A DNA stretch of 64,000 nt from Vibrio sp. CDRSL-10 TSBA (lineage in GTDB: Bacteria > Pseudomonadota > Gammaproteobacteria > Enterobacterales > Vibrionaceae), in contig CP155566.1 in assembly GCA_039696685.1 (NCBI GenBank), positions 1,612,001 through 1,676,000 on the forward strand, given 5' to 3'. The position numbers and the translations under genes were made by a program. The notes under the pieces were generated by a model. The model saw only the letters and a list, made by a program, of their open reading frames with translations, was not told the DNA's origin and did no database searches. Positions within the stretch are counted from its first letter, which is position 1, and each line of letters begins with the position of its first letter. Positions 39,991 through 48,330 of the stretch are shown here, piece by piece.

Positions 39991-40013
39991 GGCTTCCCTT
40001 AACTCAGGGAAGC
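39991..40013 (+). terminator. Stem-loop after the coiled-coil gene
   Basis: GCTTCCC pairs with GGGAAGC around TTAACTCA. There is no U-run, so it may be an mRNA-protecting hairpin or a weak terminator before msrB. Confidence 0.4.
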
Positions 40014-40038
40014 TGCTTACCAAGTGAAGGGGGATTCA

Positions 40039-40485
40039 ATGCTGAATTGGAAAGATGTAGTGGAGTTAGCCCAGCAGGGGAACCTTGCTCCTTCGCACCG
40101 GGTTGAGAAAACGCCACAGCAGTGGCGCGATGAACTGACGGAAGAGCAGTACTATGTAACCAGAGAACATGGTACCGAACGGCCGTTTTCTTCAGACATG
40201 TGTGTGCAGTTTGAGCCGGGTATCTATCATTGTGTTTGTTGTCAGACGCTATTGTTTGATTCGGAGACGAAATTTGATTCTCACACCGGCTGGCCATCAT
40301 TTTCACAGCCAGCGGTAAAGAATGCGATTTCGTATCATATCGACACTCAGCTTGCGACGCCAAGGGTAGAAGTGCGCTGCAACAGTTGTGATGCTCATCT
40401 AGGCCATGTATTTCCTGATGGTCCGCCGCCAAGTGGCCTGCGCTATTGCGTCAATGCCGTGGCGATAGAGAAGCAGTCTGATTAG
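40039..40485 (+). CDS. msrB: Peptide-methionine (R)-S-oxide reductase MsrB
   Basis: 148 residues from ATG 40039, with AAGGGGG upstream. It reduces methionine-R-sulfoxide in proteins. The zinc site is formed by CVCC and CNSC. The family core FDSHTGWPSF and the catalytic Cys in GLRYCVNAVAIEK are all present. The enzyme repairs oxidised proteins in the cytoplasm. A GTG further upstream (40024) would add five residues, but the ATG has better spacing. The 3' end lies in a degenerate repeat. Confidence 0.95.
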   Translation: MLNWKDVVELAQQGNLAPSHRVEKTPQQWRDELTEEQYYVTREHGTERPFSSDMCVQFEPGIYHCVCCQTLLFDSETKFDSHTGWPSFSQPAVKNAISYHIDTQLATPRVEVRCNSCDAHLGHVFPDGPPPSGLRYCVNAVAIEKQSD

Positions 40486-40537
40486 ATGCGCAGTGAATTG
40501 ATGCAGGGTTGATGTTTCATGCAGAGTCATGTGCCAT
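40473..40537 (+). repeat. Degenerate 15-18 bp repeats across the msrB stop codon
   Basis: GCAGTCTGATTAGAT (40473-40487, contains the msrB TAG), GCGCAGTGAATTGAT (40488-40502), GCAGGGTTGATGTTTCAT (40503-40520), then GCAGAGTCATGTGCCAT. The similarity is visible but weaker than in the other cases. Confidence 0.45.
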
Positions 40538-40567
40538 GCTTAGTTAGTGTAAAGCAACGCCAGCCAA

Positions 40568-40600
40568 TAAAAAATCCAGCTCTGAGGCTGGATTTTTTAT
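40568..40600. terminator. Bidirectional rho-independent terminator
   Basis: AAAAATCCAGC pairs with GCTGGATTTTT around TCTGAG. It lies between convergent msrB and yajQ. Confidence 0.9.
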
Positions 40601-40611
40601 TGGGCAGCGAG

Positions 40612-41095
40612 TTAGTCGCGGAAGTTGTTGAACTGGAAAGGATGGTCCAGATCACTACCACGCAGCAGCGCCATTACAGCTTGCAAATCATCACGCTTTT
40701 TCCCGGTGACACGAACTTTATCACCTTGAATTGAAGCTTGAACTTTCAGCTTGGCGTCTTTGATCAATTTGACTACTTTTTTCGCCAGGTCAGTCTCGAT
40801 GCCTTGCTTGAACAGGACATCTTTATACCAGTTTCTTACCAGAATGGACTGACTCTTTCACTTCCATTGAACGTGGATCCACACCGCGTTTAGCCAGGTT
40901 ACTACGCAGAATATCCATGAGCTGTTGCAGCTGGAAATCACCTTCAGCGGCCAGTTTTACTGTTTCATCTTTCATTTCAAAGCTGGCGTCAACGTTGCGA
41001 AAGTCAAAGCGGGTTGCAAGTTCACGATTTGAGTTATCGACCGCGTTACGCAGTTCAACAGTATCGATTTCCGAAACAATATCGAAAGAAGGCAT
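40612..41095 (-). CDS. yajQ: YajQ family nucleotide-binding protein (one +1 frameshift)
   Basis: 160 residues after repair. It begins [34 protein letters not shown], the family start, and ends with [41 protein letters not shown]. The frame breaks at the T run 40832-40834; repair gives [20 protein letters not shown]. YajQ-like proteins have been reported to bind c-di-GMP and act in signalling in other bacteria. That would suit a genome rich in diguanylate cyclases, but binding here is inference. Confidence 0.92.
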
Positions 41096-41132
41096 GTTAG
41101 TTTTTCCTTAATAAATTAACCGATGCGGCGGA

Positions 41133-42191
41133 TTAGCCGGCACGGCGCACTTTAATAGATTGAGCCAGCATATCAAGCATGTTTGTGGTGTCTTCCCAGC
41201 TCAGGCACGGATCGGTAATCGATTGACCATAGGTCAGGTTGTCAAGATCGTCCATTGGCTGGTTGCCTTCCACAATGAAGCTTTCCGCCATCACACCAGC
41301 GACCTTATGGCTGCCGGATTCAATTTGCTGACAGATATCTTTGGCTACATCAAGCTGCTTACGATGCTGTTTTTGACAGTTTGCGTGGCTGAAATCAACC
41401 ACCAGGCGTTGTGGCAGGTCAAATTTAGCCAGTGCTTCACACGCTTCGTCGACTGAATCCGCGTCATAGTTTGTGCCATTATCGCCACCGCGCAGAATCA
41501 CGTGTCCGTATGGGTTACCGCTGGTGCGGTAGACGGTCATACGACCATTTTTATCCGGCGAGTAGAAGTAATGTGAAGCCTGAGCTGCGCGAATCGCATC
41601 AATCGCAATTTTAACGTTACCATTAGTCCCGTTTTTAAAGCCAACCGGGCACGACAGTGCAGAGGCCATTTCACGGTGGATCTGGGATTCTGTGGTGCGG
41701 GCACCGATAGCGCCCCAGGTGATAAGATCAGCAATGTACTGGCCGGTAATCATATCCAGAAACTCAGTGGCGGTTGCCAGACCCAGTTTATTGATGTTCA
41801 GCAGCAGTTGACGTGCTTTATTTAAGCCGGTTTCCAGTGCGTAGGAGCCGTCCAGGTTTGGATCGGTAATCAGGCCTTTCCAGCCGACAACCGTACGAGG
41901 TTTCTCGAAATAGGTGCGCATAACGATAAACAGTTCGTCAGCGTATTGATCCTGAATGGCACTCAGACGTCGCGCATAATCCATCGCCGCTTCGGTGTCG
42001 TGTACAGAGCAAGGTCCGACAATCACCATCAGGCGATCATCTTCACCGGAAAGAATGCGTTCAATTTGGCCACGGGAGTTGGCGATACGCTCTGCAACCT
42101 CATCCGTAATCGGGTGGGCTTGGCTAAGTTCTGCCGGAGTTGGCATTGGGCCCAGTGCTTGGGTTCTTAATTCATCAGTTTGTAATGGCAT
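41133..42191 (-). CDS. aroG: 3-deoxy-7-phosphoheptulonate synthase (type I DAHP synthase)
   Basis: 352 residues, intact. It catalyses PEP plus erythrose-4-phosphate to DAHP, the first step of the shikimate pathway. Motifs: MVIVGPCSVHDTEAAMDYA, FEKPRTVVGWKGLITDPNLDGS, and GARTTESQIHREMASALSCPVGFKNGT. The length and N-terminus fit the feedback-regulated AroF/G/H class. The AroG (Phe-sensitive) assignment is the best guess from overall resemblance. Confidence 0.93.
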   Translation of the reverse strand: MPLQTDELRTQALGPMPTPAELSQAHPITDEVAERIANSRGQIERILSGEDDRLMVIVGPCSVHDTEAAMDYARRLSAIQDQYADELFIVMRTYFEKPRTVVGWKGLITDPNLDGSYALETGLNKARQLLLNINKLGLATATEFLDMITGQYIADLITWGAIGARTTESQIHREMASALSCPVGFKNGTNGNVKIAIDAIRAAQASHYFYSPDKNGRMTVYRTSGNPYGHVILRGGDNGTNYDADSVDEACEALAKFDLPQRLVVDFSHANCQKQHRKQLDVAKDICQQIESGSHKVAGVMAESFIVEGNQPMDDLDNLTYGQSITDPCLSWEDTTNMLDMLAQSIKVRRAG

Positions 42192-42396
42192 AGGATAGCC
42201 TGTCCTGTTAGTGCGAGGTAGTAAAGATAACGAATTTAGGGGCCATAATAAACTGTTAAGCGAGATGTGGCGCGGTATTTCCTGTAAAGTGAAAATTTAT
42301 GCAAAAATAATCAATAAATATTGAGTTTCGGACTTGTTTTTCTGTGGCTCTCTAGGTATTTTCGACATGTACAACATAATGATAAACGGAGCAGTA

Positions 42397-43285
42397 ATGA
42401 GTTTAGAACACAACGTAACCATCCATGAGCAGTTGGCTCTGGGAAACACATTGCCAAAGGCAACCGAAACAGGCACCAAGCTCTTATCTGTTTGTCTCTT
42501 TATCTGAGCTCATTGCCGAGAGCGTTTTTTATCATCCGGCTCTGGTCACGGGCACTGATAGTTTGTCTGAACTGGAAAAAAGTTCACTCGAAGCCATGCT
42601 GGGCGGTAAAAGTATTGCTGAACATTTTGTCGATACTCTGGTGGAAAAAATCAGCGCGGCTATCCAGCCTCATCATCAGTCGCTGCGTGTGTGTCTGAGT
42701 TCAGCAGATAGTCATGGCTATCAGGCGCTGCTGGGCGGCAGCCTGGAAACCGACGAAGTGAATCCGGCAATGGGTGTGCGCGGTGTTTCCCGTTACGCAT
42801 CTCAAGCGTATGCACCGGCGTTTGCACTGGAATGCCAGGTGATCAAGCAGCTGCGCAGCCAGGGGCTGGATATTGAAATTGTCGTGCCTTTTGTGCGCAC
42901 GCTGAGCGATGCAGCGACTATTATTGACCGTCTGGCGGAGCAGGGCCTGCCGCGCGGCCTGAATGGTCTGAAAGTGCTTTACAGCTGCAGTGTGCCATCC
43001 AGTGTGATGGTGGCTGAACGTCTGCTGCAATATTTCGATGGTGTGGTGATTGACTGGGAATCGCTGACTCAGTTTACTCTGGGCCTGGATAAGGACAATG
43101 CGGCACTGGCGTACCTGTACAATCCGGACAGCGAATCGGTAACCCTGCTGGCTGATATTGTGTTTAAAGCGGCTCTGCAGGCTAAAAAACCGGTACTGAT
43201 TGTCACGACAGCACTGGAAACTCACCTCAAGCTACAAAATTACCTGGTTGAAAATAGCCAGGCGGAAGCGATTTTTAACTTCTGA
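42397..43285 (+). CDS. Stand-alone PEP-synthase C-terminal-like protein, probably catalytically dead (one +1 frameshift)
   Basis: About 295 residues after repair. From residue 120 it matches the PEP/pyruvate-binding barrel of PEP synthase: NPAMGVRGVSRYASQAYAPAFALECQVIK, IVVPFVRTLSDAATIIDRLAEQGLPRG, YSCSVPSSVMVAERLLQYFDG and LTQFTLGLDKDN. The Mg-ligand segment that reads I-G-S/T-N-D-L-T-Q in active enzymes is IDWESLTQ here. The late catalytic cysteine motif (GICG in PEP synthase) is LIVTT. The ATP-grasp and phosphohistidine domains are absent. The start is ATG 42397, and the frame breaks at the A run 42444-42446 (repair gives EQLALGTHCQRQPK). A regulatory or binding role is more likely than catalysis. 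Confidence 0.8.
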
Positions 43286-43368
43286 TACGCGACCTGAGAA
43301 GGTTGCTTAACAAGGGCGGTAAGTAAAGACAGCCGCAATTCAATCAGATGTTCAGTTCGCGCTTGAAT

Positions 43369-43403
43369 GAAGCCAGCCAAATACGGCTGGCTTCTTGTTT
43401 TTT
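43369..43403 (+). terminator. Rho-independent terminator
   Basis: GAAGCCAGCC pairs with GGCTGGCTTC around AAATAC, followed by TTGTTTTTT. Confidence 0.9.
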
Positions 43404-43499
43404 AACCGTACAGATTGACAATATTGCGACGCTAAAGTGAACTGGTCTGACAACTAAAGTTATAACGACAAATATAACCACAACGATAAGGTCAGTCCT

Positions 43500-43964
43500 A
43501 TGCTTTCTGCTCTCACCAAAGCGAATCTTTATCTTAACTATTTCGGCTTTATGAAAGTGCCGCTCATCTGGTATTGCCGGCCGAAACTGCTCACGCTTGA
43601 CGATCACTCAGTCATAGTCCGCATCCCGCTTAAACGGCGTAATCGCAATCATCTCAACAGCATGTATTTTGGCGTGCTGGCGGTAGGTGCAGATGTGGCG
43701 GGGGGCTTTCTTGCTATGTACAAAGCGCAGCAACGTAAAGTGACAGTGTCACTGGCTTTTAAGGAGGTTGAGGCGAAATTTCTCAAAAGGCCCGAAGCCG
43801 ATGTCTGCTTTCGCTGCGACGATGGTCCGTTGATTGATGCTATGCTGGACGAAACGCTGGCCAATGGCCAGCGAGTGAATCAGGCGGTAAAAATTACCGC
43901 CACTTGTCCATCGCTGCATGGTGATGAAGCGATGGCGGAGTTTCTGGCTGACGTTATCCCTTAA
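43500..43964 (+). CDS. DUF4442 hotdog-fold thioesterase-like protein
   Basis: 154 residues (MLSALTKANLYLNYFGFMKVPLIWYCRPKLLTLDD). It has the DUF4442 pattern IPLKRRNRNHLNSMYFGVLAVGADVAGGFLAM, with the N-H-x-N-S-M-Y-F-G core that forms the hotdog active-site helix. It is likely a CoA-thioester hydrolase or acyl-binding protein; the substrate is unknown. It is monocistronic between a terminator and a convergent gene. Confidence 0.85.
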   Translation: MLSALTKANLYLNYFGFMKVPLIWYCRPKLLTLDDHSVIVRIPLKRRNRNHLNSMYFGVLAVGADVAGGFLAMYKAQQRKVTVSLAFKEVEAKFLKRPEADVCFRCDDGPLIDAMLDETLANGQRVNQAVKITATCPSLHGDEAMAEFLADVIP

Positions 43965-44064
43965 AGCCGTGAAGAGCGGATAACTTTGCTGGCCTCAGGC
44001 GAGTAACTATGCTTGTCTCTCTTGCCCGTTAAACCGCGTGCACTGAGCGGGTATGCTGGTGATG

Positions 44065-45414
44065 CTAACTGAGCTCGATGGTTTCAATATCGACGATTTT
44101 GCTTCGGTTTAACACGATTTTCCAGCGATAATAGCGCGGCTTATCTTTGTAGTTACGCTCTTTGACGATCAGATTGATGAGATGACGTTTTTCAACCGAC
44201 TCACGGCTCACCTGACCGTTGTTTAGCTGATAGATACGGTTGGAGCCTTTATCCATCAAGCGGGTCAAGGTACGCAAGTCGATTAGGATGCTTTCACGTG
44301 TGGCTTCATAACCGCTCATAAAATGGGAGGTCGACATCTCGGTCTGCGAGCGGTAGTGGAGGATCTGCTCTTCGCGTTGCACGACCCGCTTTTTGCGAAT
44401 GTTCTGTATGCTGTCCGGCAATTGTGCCAAGCTTTTGTAGTCGAGCCATTCGTCTTTCTGGCCCACTTCTTTACCTGTGGTCGGGTCGAAATAGCGACGG
44501 CGCCATTTAGGTTTTCCTTTACGAATAACGCGCCATAAGATGTCACGTAAATCGTCTTTAAAAATTTCACGTAAAGCATAAATAAACGACATGGCGATGA
44601 TGAATGAGGCCGTGATTTCACCCCAGTAATCTCGTGCCGTGATTGCCGTAATGGTCACCACAACCATAACCAAACCCGTGGCGATGCCTTTCACCGCACG
44701 TTTCATGTTTTTACCCAGCGAGCTGACTTTTTCACGCAGAATAATCGGGTGCTCAATCAGGCGTCGCAGCAGACGCATTTTGTTGCTGAGGCGGGTAATG
44801 TCGGTGTCGGCTTTTTCCGAGTTGTAGTGATTAAGTGCCCGGTGAGCCTGTTCTTTTTCCACCAGAGTGATCAGGCGATCTTTAATCGTCTTGTATTCAG
44901 AATTGCGACTGAGTTTGGCCACCATAGAGAGAAACTTCTGCTCGGTATACCAGGACAGATAGTTATCAATGTTGGCGTAATAGCGTTTGATGGTTTCTTC
45001 GTAAGGAATATTACGGCGTAAACGTTTGAGAATATCGAGCGATAATTCAATTACCGTATCCACTTCATCAGAAGTGACATTGTCACTTGATTCATTGAGC
45101 TGGTTGACCGCTTTATCCAGTGCAATCACATACTGATAGGCGAACAAGCTCAGACTGACCCGGTACTGGGTAGAAGAGAGACGGCCGCGTTGTGCCAGAC
45201 GGCTGTGCACCAGCGGCAACAGAATTTTATTACTGTAGTAGGACCGTTTTTGATGGATGGAACTGTAGAAAAACTCTCCCTCGGACATCACCTCCGGCGT
45301 TAAACCTAATTCGCCGGGAATAAACAGATACATATCCAGATCGAGCTTCTTGCTGTCCGACATCTCAGAGGAGATTTTAAGGGTAACGGCATCTTGTTTA
45401 TCGACAGTGATCAA
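44065..45414 (-). CDS. Unknown large membrane-associated protein
   Basis: 449 residues, intact, not recognised. It has a soluble beta-rich N-terminus (residues 1-60), a long helical region with many charged residues (60-240), and two adjacent membrane helices at about residues 245-285 (GIATGLVMVVVTITAITARDYW, ASFIIAMSFIYAL). A very basic C-terminal cytoplasmic domain follows (RKGKPKWRRRYFDPTTGKEVGQKDEW), ending YYRWKIVLNRSKIVDIETIELS. The length and conserved look argue for a real, stable protein. It is divergent from the CvfB-like gene. Confidence 0.78.
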   Translation of the reverse strand: MITVDKQDAVTLKISSEMSDSKKLDLDMYLFIPGELGLTPEVMSEGEFFYSSIHQKRSYYSNKILLPLVHSRLAQRGRLSSTQYRVSLSLFAYQYVIALDKAVNQLNESSDNVTSDEVDTVIELSLDILKRLRRNIPYEETIKRYYANIDNYLSWYTEQKFLSMVAKLSRNSEYKTIKDRLITLVEKEQAHRALNHYNSEKADTDITRLSNKMRLLRRLIEHPIILREKVSSLGKNMKRAVKGIATGLVMVVVTITAITARDYWGEITASFIIAMSFIYALREIFKDDLRDILWRVIRKGKPKWRRRYFDPTTGKEVGQKDEWLDYKSLAQLPDSIQNIRKKRVVQREEQILHYRSQTEMSTSHFMSGYEATRESILIDLRTLTRLMDKGSNRIYQLNNGQVSRESVEKRHLINLIVKERNYKDKPRYYRWKIVLNRSKIVDIETIELS

Positions 45415-45516
45415 TGAAAACTCCTGAAAAAATTGCTTAATTTTCTCTGTTCAATGGGGGAAAGCATATCAGAGATCACGTATAATCTCTGCAAATTTGA
45501 TGTGAGACAGTTTTAA

Positions 45517-46354
45517 ATGATTAACGTTGGTCAGACTAATAGTCTAGAAGTTGTAAAAATTGCCGATTTTGGTGTCTTTCTTGATGCTGGTGAATTTGGT
45601 ACGACTTTATTGCCAAACCGCTTTGCTCCGGAAGGTGTAGAGGTGGGTCACTTTGTTGATGTGTTCCTTTACTTCGATTCCGAGAAACCAGCTGGCTGCG
45701 ACGACAGAAACACCAATTGCCCAGGTGGGTGAATGGGGCCTGATGAAAATTGAAGGTGTGAACAGCACCGGTGCGTTTGCGGACTGGGGAATTAAAGACA
45801 AAGGTCTGCTGATTCCATTCAGTGAGCAGCGCAAACGCTTTACTGCCGGGCAAAACGTTCTGGTGTATGTCTACACAGATAAAGCCTCTGGCCGCATTGT
45901 TGGTACGACCAAATTTAACAAGTGGCTGGATAAAACACCGGTGAACTATCAGCGCAACGAGCAGGTTGATCTGATCATCGCTGAGCGTTCAGAACTGGGT
46001 TACAAAGCGATTGTCAACGGCGCACATTGGGGTATGGTTTTCCCGTCAGATGTGTTCGGAAAGCTGTTTATCGGTAAGCGCCTGAAAGGTTACATCAAGA
46101 ATATCCGTGAAGATGGCAAGATTGATCTGGCACTGCAGAAAGTCGGTGTCGCTAAAATGGATGACCTGAGCAGCAAAATTCTTGAAACGCTGGAAAAGAA
46201 AGGCGGCTTCCTGCCACTGAGTGATAAATCGACTCCGGAAGCGATTTTCGCGACCTTCCGCACCAGTAAAGGCACTTTCAAGAAAACCATCGGCGGCCTG
46301 TTCAAGCAGGGCAAGATCGTGATTGAGAAAGACGGAATTCGTCTGGCTGACTAG
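45517..46354 (+). CDS. CvfB/YitL-type S1-like RNA-binding protein (one +1 frameshift)
   Basis: 278 residues after repair. Tandem S1/OB-like domains: INVGQTNSLEVVKIADFGVFLDAG, then WGLMKIEGVNSTGAFADWGIKDKGLLIPFSEQ and GKRLKGYIKNIREDGKIDLALQKVG. A C-terminal winged-helix segment follows (ILETLEKKGGFLPLSDKSTPEAIFATF ... KKTIGGLFKQGKIVI). The frame breaks at the A run 45685-45687; repair gives FLYFDSENQLAATTETPIAQ. The family (CvfB in Staphylococcus) binds RNA and affects virulence-gene expression; its role in Vibrio is unknown. Confidence 0.88.
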
Positions 46355-46402
46355 ACTAATAGTTCCGGCCAAAGTGAATGGCCTGGGATGTCAAAACGCA
46401 TT

Positions 46403-46433
46403 AACGGCTGCCTGTATGGCGGCCGTTTTTTAT
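46403..46433 (+). terminator. Rho-independent terminator after the CvfB-like gene
   Basis: AACGGCTGCC pairs with GGCGGCCGTT (one mismatch) around TGTAT, followed by TTTTTATT. Confidence 0.82.
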
Positions 46434-46543
46434 TGCATCACTGGTTTGTTTTGATGAGCCGGCTCGCATAATTTGTTGGGCAGTTTAATCAGCTGCCTGG
46501 TTTAAATCAGTTGGCCAGTACACGCAGCCGATCAACTCAATCA

Positions 46544-46580
46544 GAAAAAAAGAGGCCCGAAACGTAAGGCGTTTGGGCCC
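46544..46580 (-). terminator. Rho-independent terminator on the minus strand
   Basis: On the minus strand GGGCCCAAACG pairs with CGTTTCGGGCC with a small bulge, followed by TCTTTTTTT. It would end the rsmF transcript about 140 bp after the stop codon. Confidence 0.75.
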
Positions 46581-46615
46581 AGGGGAATGGCTCCGCAGAG
46601 CCTGCGCTAGTTATC

Positions 46616-46681
46616 GAGTCTGAAACTGCTGAACAAACGTCAGGACTACTTTACGTTAAGTGTAGTACAGACTCAGTTTTT
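46616..46681 (+). other. Long stem-loop with T run, possible small RNA 3' end
   Basis: GAGTCTG (46616-46622) pairs with CAGACTC (46668-46674). Inside, ACTAC (46646-46650) pairs with GTAGT. It is followed by AGTTTTT on the plus strand, where no protein gene ends nearby. It may be the terminator of a small RNA starting in 46440-46600, or a leftover structure. Confidence 0.3.
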
Positions 46682-46720
46682 CGCGCTAATACCGCAGAAT
46701 ATTGTGCTGATGTTTACCGG

Positions 46721-48146
46721 TCAGAATAAGTTTTTATCTCTGACCAGCTCCCGTGGCAGACCATTTTTGACCCGGTTACCGACCCATTTTCCTAAGCCAA
46801 TCACATCGTTACCGTAACAGACAATGACTTCACCCTGACCACTTTGATTCTCAGGGCGAACATCACGGCCCATATACCATTCACGGGCCTCTGCAGTGGT
46901 CAGTTGGACAGACTGGGTTTCATTGCCTGTCGCCAGCGTGGTGGCAACCTGATGCTGCCAGCGATAGCCCTTTTTATGGGCTTCGGCGATTTTAATGCCC
47001 ATACGGGAAAATCTCAGTTCGCCCAGCATCGGCTCCAGTGCATCCGGGAATAACCACACATCGTTATCGCGCAGCCAGACACTGTTTGCTGTCGGCAGGG
47101 TGATACCCAGTGCATCTTGTAGTTGACGGGTGATGTCGGCGCTGACTTTGTTACTTGCTTTCTCAAACGGGAATTTACCCAGGCGTTTTTTAACCGCCGG
47201 TGCTTCAACCGCGGCCAGTTTTCTGATCCGAGCCACAAAGAAGCCTTCACAGTCATACACCTGCGGGAAGATATGCAAGAAACCTTCAGCAGTGATGGCT
47301 TTGTCGGCGTCGCTGAACAGTTTATCAAGACGCTCAAACTGAACGGCATCACCATAAGTGTTTTTGAGATGCCAGCATACCTGTTGGTTCTCTTCTGTGC
47401 TCAGGGTACAGGTGGAATAAACTAGCACACCGCCCGGTTTCAGGGCCTGAAACGCACTCTCTATCAGATCTTTTTGTGTCTCTGCGATCGACAACACCGA
47501 GGCTTTGCTCCAGTTTTTCATCGCATCGGCATCTTTACGTATGGTGCCTTCACCTGAACACGGGGCATCAATTAATACGGCACCAAACTGCTCCGGCAGC
47601 CAACCCCCAAATACGCGGCCGTCGAAGTTACTTAACGCGGCGTTGCGAATACCACAGCGCTCGATATTAGCGTGCAGTACCTTAACCCGGCTGGCGGAAA
47701 ATTCATTGGCAACCAATATGCCCTGATTATTCATCAGTGCGGCAATCTGTGTTGTTTTGGAACCTGGTGCTGCAGCCATATCCAGCACTGCATTAAACTC
47801 GTCCTGTGCGTCGGTGAACAGCGCTGAAACCGGCATCATAGAGCTGGCTTCCTGAATATAGAACAAGCCGGCCATGTGCTCTGCCGTATTACCGAGCGGA
47901 ACCACGCTTTCATCGGCTTCAATCCAGAACCCGGTATCACACCAGGGAAACCGGCTCCAGTGACCAGCCTTTTTCCTGTGCACGTTGCACAAAGGAATCC
48001 ACACTGATTTTCAGCGTGTTCACCCGGATACTTTTGCGCAGCGGGCGTTGACAGGCCGCAACGAAATCCTCCATGTTCAGGGACGGTGGCAGGATCTCGG
48101 CGATAGTGGAGAGAAATTCTTCAGGTAATGCGATATTCGAGTGCAA
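46721..48146 (-). CDS. rsmF: 16S rRNA m5C1407 methyltransferase RsmF (TTG start, one +1 frameshift)
   Basis: About 474 residues after repair (E. coli RsmF is 479). SAM motif LDMAAAPGSKTTQIAAL, motif IV LIDAPCSGEGTIRKD and the catalytic Cys in YSTCTLSTEENQ are present, as is the C-terminal RNA-binding part (LRDNDVWLFP, GREWYMGRDV-like region). It begins MHSNIALPEEFLSTIAEILPP from TTG 48146. The frame breaks at the A run 47948-47950; repair gives WSLEPVPWCDTGFWIEADE. Gene order letA-letB-rsmF is as in E. coli yebS-yebT-yebU, though a terminator separates it from letB here. Confidence 0.9.
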
Positions 48147-48248
48147 AACAGGGTCTCAGTCTGGAATTTGGAGCCGAATTATATACCTAAGGTGATGCCT
48201 GATGCGAGCGTCTGTGAAGATTGCGCTACGCATAAGGACCAGGCGAAG

Positions 48249-48274
48249 AAAAAGGCAGCGTAATGCTGCCTTTT
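48249..48274. terminator. Terminator between letB and rsmF
   Basis: AAAAGGCAGC pairs with GCTGCCTTTT around GTAAT. It lies 57 bp after the letB stop on the minus strand. Confidence 0.78.
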
Positions 48275-48330
48275 CGGATTACAAAATGACTTAGCGAATT
48301 TTGTCGCAAAATGGTTGAACGAATCGAACC

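Noticed and set aside
42280..42300. Possible TyrR box (TGTAAA...TTTA) upstream of aroG
   Set aside because: Spacing is off by one and the right half ends TTTATG rather than TTTACA. Too weak to call.
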